DNA of 64,000 nucleotides from NCBI GenBank assembly GCA_964371055.1, contig CAYJLF010000016.1, positions 62,001 to 126,000 of the forward strand. The letters are read 5' to 3'. This document shows, one piece after another, positions 62,623-64,000 of the stretch. Below the pieces are notes generated by a model, which was not told the origin of the DNA, did no database searches, and worked only from the letters and a program-made list of their open reading frames with translations. Position 1 is the stretch's first letter; every line of letters starts with the position of its first letter. Position numbers and translations under genes: made by a program. This DNA comes from CAYJLF01 sp964371055. GTDB taxonomy: Bacteria > Eisenbacteria > RBG-16-71-46 > CAIMUX01.

Positions 62623-64000
62623 ATGCACGCGTTCTTGGATCCCCTCTTCTTCGCCATGACCTACGATCCGTGGATCGCGCAACTCCTGCCCGTCACGCTC
62701 AAGGGGAGCCTGCTGGTGGGATCGCTCCTGTTGGGCGGTCACCTGTTGCGTTCCGCCTCGGCCGCAACCCGCCACCTGATGTGGACGCTGGGCATGGGCG
62801 GCCTCCTGGTTCTGCCGATCCTGGAGGCGGGGCTACCTTCCTGGCGGATCGTGCCGGTCCCCGACGCGATCACCGCGCTCGTCGCGGGTCCGACTTCCGG
62901 CCCTGCCGCATCACCCGCTTCGGTCGGGGGCGCGGGAAACAGCCCGCGCGAGGAATCCCTGCTCTCTTCGGGTCCAGGTCGCCCGGGCTCGCCGATCGTG
63001 ACGCGCCCGCAGGCCGATCCACCCTCCGCCGCGGTGCCCTCTGACCCCGCGCGCCTGTCCGCCGAGTGGAAGCTCCGGGGCCTCGGACCGGCCCTGACCT
63101 GGTCCCTTTCGTGCTGGCTGGCGGGCGTGATTGTCCTCGCGCTCTCCTTCGCCCGGGGGCTGATCCGGCTGGAGCGCATCCGACGCGAGGCCCGCGCCCT
63201 GACCTCCGACGGATGGCCGCGTCTTCTGCGGTCGCTTTGCCACAAGCTCGGCCTGGAAGCGGATCCGGTCCTGCTCGTCAGCCCGCGCTCCCTCGCTCCG
63301 ATGACCTGGGGTGTGCGCCGCCCGATCTTGCTTCTGCCCCGCGAATGCCACGACTGGCCCGAGGAGCTCCGCCGCCAGGTGTTGCTTCACGAACTGGCGC
63401 ATGTCCGGCGACACGACTGCCAGACACAACTCGTCGCCCAGTGCGTCTGCCTGATCCATTGGATCAACCCCCTGGTCTGGTTCGCCGCGCGGCAGATGCG
63501 CGTCGAGCGCGAGCGGGCGTGCGATGACCTGGTCCTCGGGACCGGCGCCCGACCCTCGATCTACGCGGGTCACCTGCTGGAGTTCGCCTGCCATCTCAGC
63601 GGTCGCGAGCGGGCCATCTCGACCGGGCTCCCGCTGGCACGCCGGTCGCGTATCTTCGATCGGCTGGACGCGGTGCTCGATCCCCGCCGTTGCCGCCGGG
63701 CGCCGGGCCGATGGGCATCCGCGCTGGCCGCCGCCGTCATCCTGACGATCGTCGCGGGTTTGGCGACGCTGGGCCCGGTTGCGGAGGCGCGCGGCGGAGA
63801 CTCGACCCGCCCCGCGGCGGCAGCCCCGTTCGCCTCGGGGCGGCCGGTGTCGTGTGAGTACCGGGTGGACGGTGTCACCGTGAAGATGGAAACGGAGGGC
63901 AGAGTCGAGTTCAACCACGACTACACCGGCATCGAGCGCCTGGACGATGGCGCGAGGTTTGCGATCGAAGAGAAGCGGGGGCGCCGAAAGACGAGCCTCT
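62623..64000 (+). CDS. BlaR1-like M56 metallopeptidase / signal transducer (3' truncated)
   Basis: The frame starts at ATG 62623, with AGGAGGGA upstream, and runs past the right edge; 459 codons are visible. Several membrane segments (SLLVGSLLLGGHLL, MGGLLVLPILEAGL, TWSLSCWLAGVIVLALSF) and a long Pro/Ser-rich loop precede the zinc site HELAH (residues 256-260, VLLHELAHVRRHD), with the WINPLVWFAARQMRVERERACDD segment that holds the third ligand. After the last helix, VSCEYRVDGVTVKMETEGRVEF begins an extracellular domain unlike beta-lactam sensors. It likely cleaves the BlaI-type repressor on signalling. The ligand is unknown. Confidence 0.88.
   Translation, partial: MHAFLDPLFFAMTYDPWIAQLLPVTLKGSLLVGSLLLGGHLLRSASAATRHLMWTLGMGGLLVLPILEAGLPSWRIVPVPDAITALVAGPTSGPAASPASVGGAGNSPREESLLSSGPGRPGSPIVTRPQADPPSAAVPSDPARLSAEWKLRGLGPALTWSLSCWLAGVIVLALSFARGLIRLERIRREARALTSDGWPRLLRSLCHKLGLEADPVLLVSPRSLAPMTWGVRRPILLLPRECHDWPEELRRQVLLHELAHVRRHDCQTQLVAQCVCLIHWINPLVWFAARQMRVERERACDDLVLGTGARPSIYAGHLLEFACHLSGRERAISTGLPLARRSRIFDRLDAVLDPRRCRRAPGRWASALAAAVILTIVAGLATLGPVAEARGGDSTRPAAAAPFASGRPVSCEYRVDGVTVKMETEGRVEFNHDYTGIERLDDGARFAIEEKRGRRKTSL

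Overview
The window is GC-rich, densely packed chromosomal DNA from a Gram-negative-type bacterium. Many secreted proteins end in a FlgD/type-A-sorting-like Ig module, others carry six-cysteine 'GACC...PNPC' repeats, and there is an outer-membrane barrel, heptosyltransferase-type enzymes and several Sec or lipoprotein signals. Together these suggest a member of the FCB side of the tree, of the Eisenbacteria/Krumholzibacteria kind. That placement is inference from protein style, since no rRNA or tRNA gene was seen. No CRISPR array, insertion sequence, phage module or origin was recognised. The gene order looks chromosomal, with long same-strand runs, short overlaps and hairpins between convergent genes.

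Layout. 1-4.4 kb: end of a secreted regulatory-like protein, a secreted subtilase (-), then an ECF sigma / zinc anti-sigma / membrane protein operon with its own ECF-type promoter. 4.8-10.2 kb: a release-factor-like small protein, a six-repeat Cys-rich secreted protein, a doubled DUF7450-like protein and a beta-propeller. 10.4-17.6 kb: a tightly packed minus-strand mannoside operon (GH130 phosphorylase, CBM9-like protein, Na+/solute symporter, GH38 alpha-mannosidase). 17.9-31 kb: a second Cys-rich protein, an amidohydrolase, glycosyltransferases (GT9, GT4, GT4) around a GAF-domain sensor, an AbgT transporter and a large secreted propeller protein. 31-39.9 kb: beta-helix protein, C10 (streptopain-like) protease, outer-membrane barrel plus a second GH38, and a CAP-domain lipoprotein. 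40-45.2 kb: three consecutive Cys-rich or related secreted proteins (-), divergent from an exported DsbA/FrnE-type protein whose active site is read through an in-frame TGA (probable selenoprotein), then a lipoprotein. 45.4-48.6 kb: GAF histidine kinase overlapping a receiver-SpoIIE phosphatase. 48.8-58.1 kb: three tandem paralogous ~1000-residue secreted subtilases. 58.2-64 kb: Uup-like ABC-F ATPase, then an S41 peptidase-TPR / BlaI repressor / BlaR1-like M56 operon running off the window.

Two export classes stand out. Eight secreted proteins end in the FlgD-like Ig module. Six others, mostly Cys-rich, end in a short previously unfamiliar tail with the consensus [ST]WGR[IL]Kxx[YF][RK]. No protein has both. 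The probable selenoprotein oxidoreductase sits divergent from the cluster of tail-bearing Cys-rich proteins, which suggests (inference) that it helps form their disulfides. The tail, its Cys-rich carriers and the selenoprotein are the best candidates here for an undescribed system.
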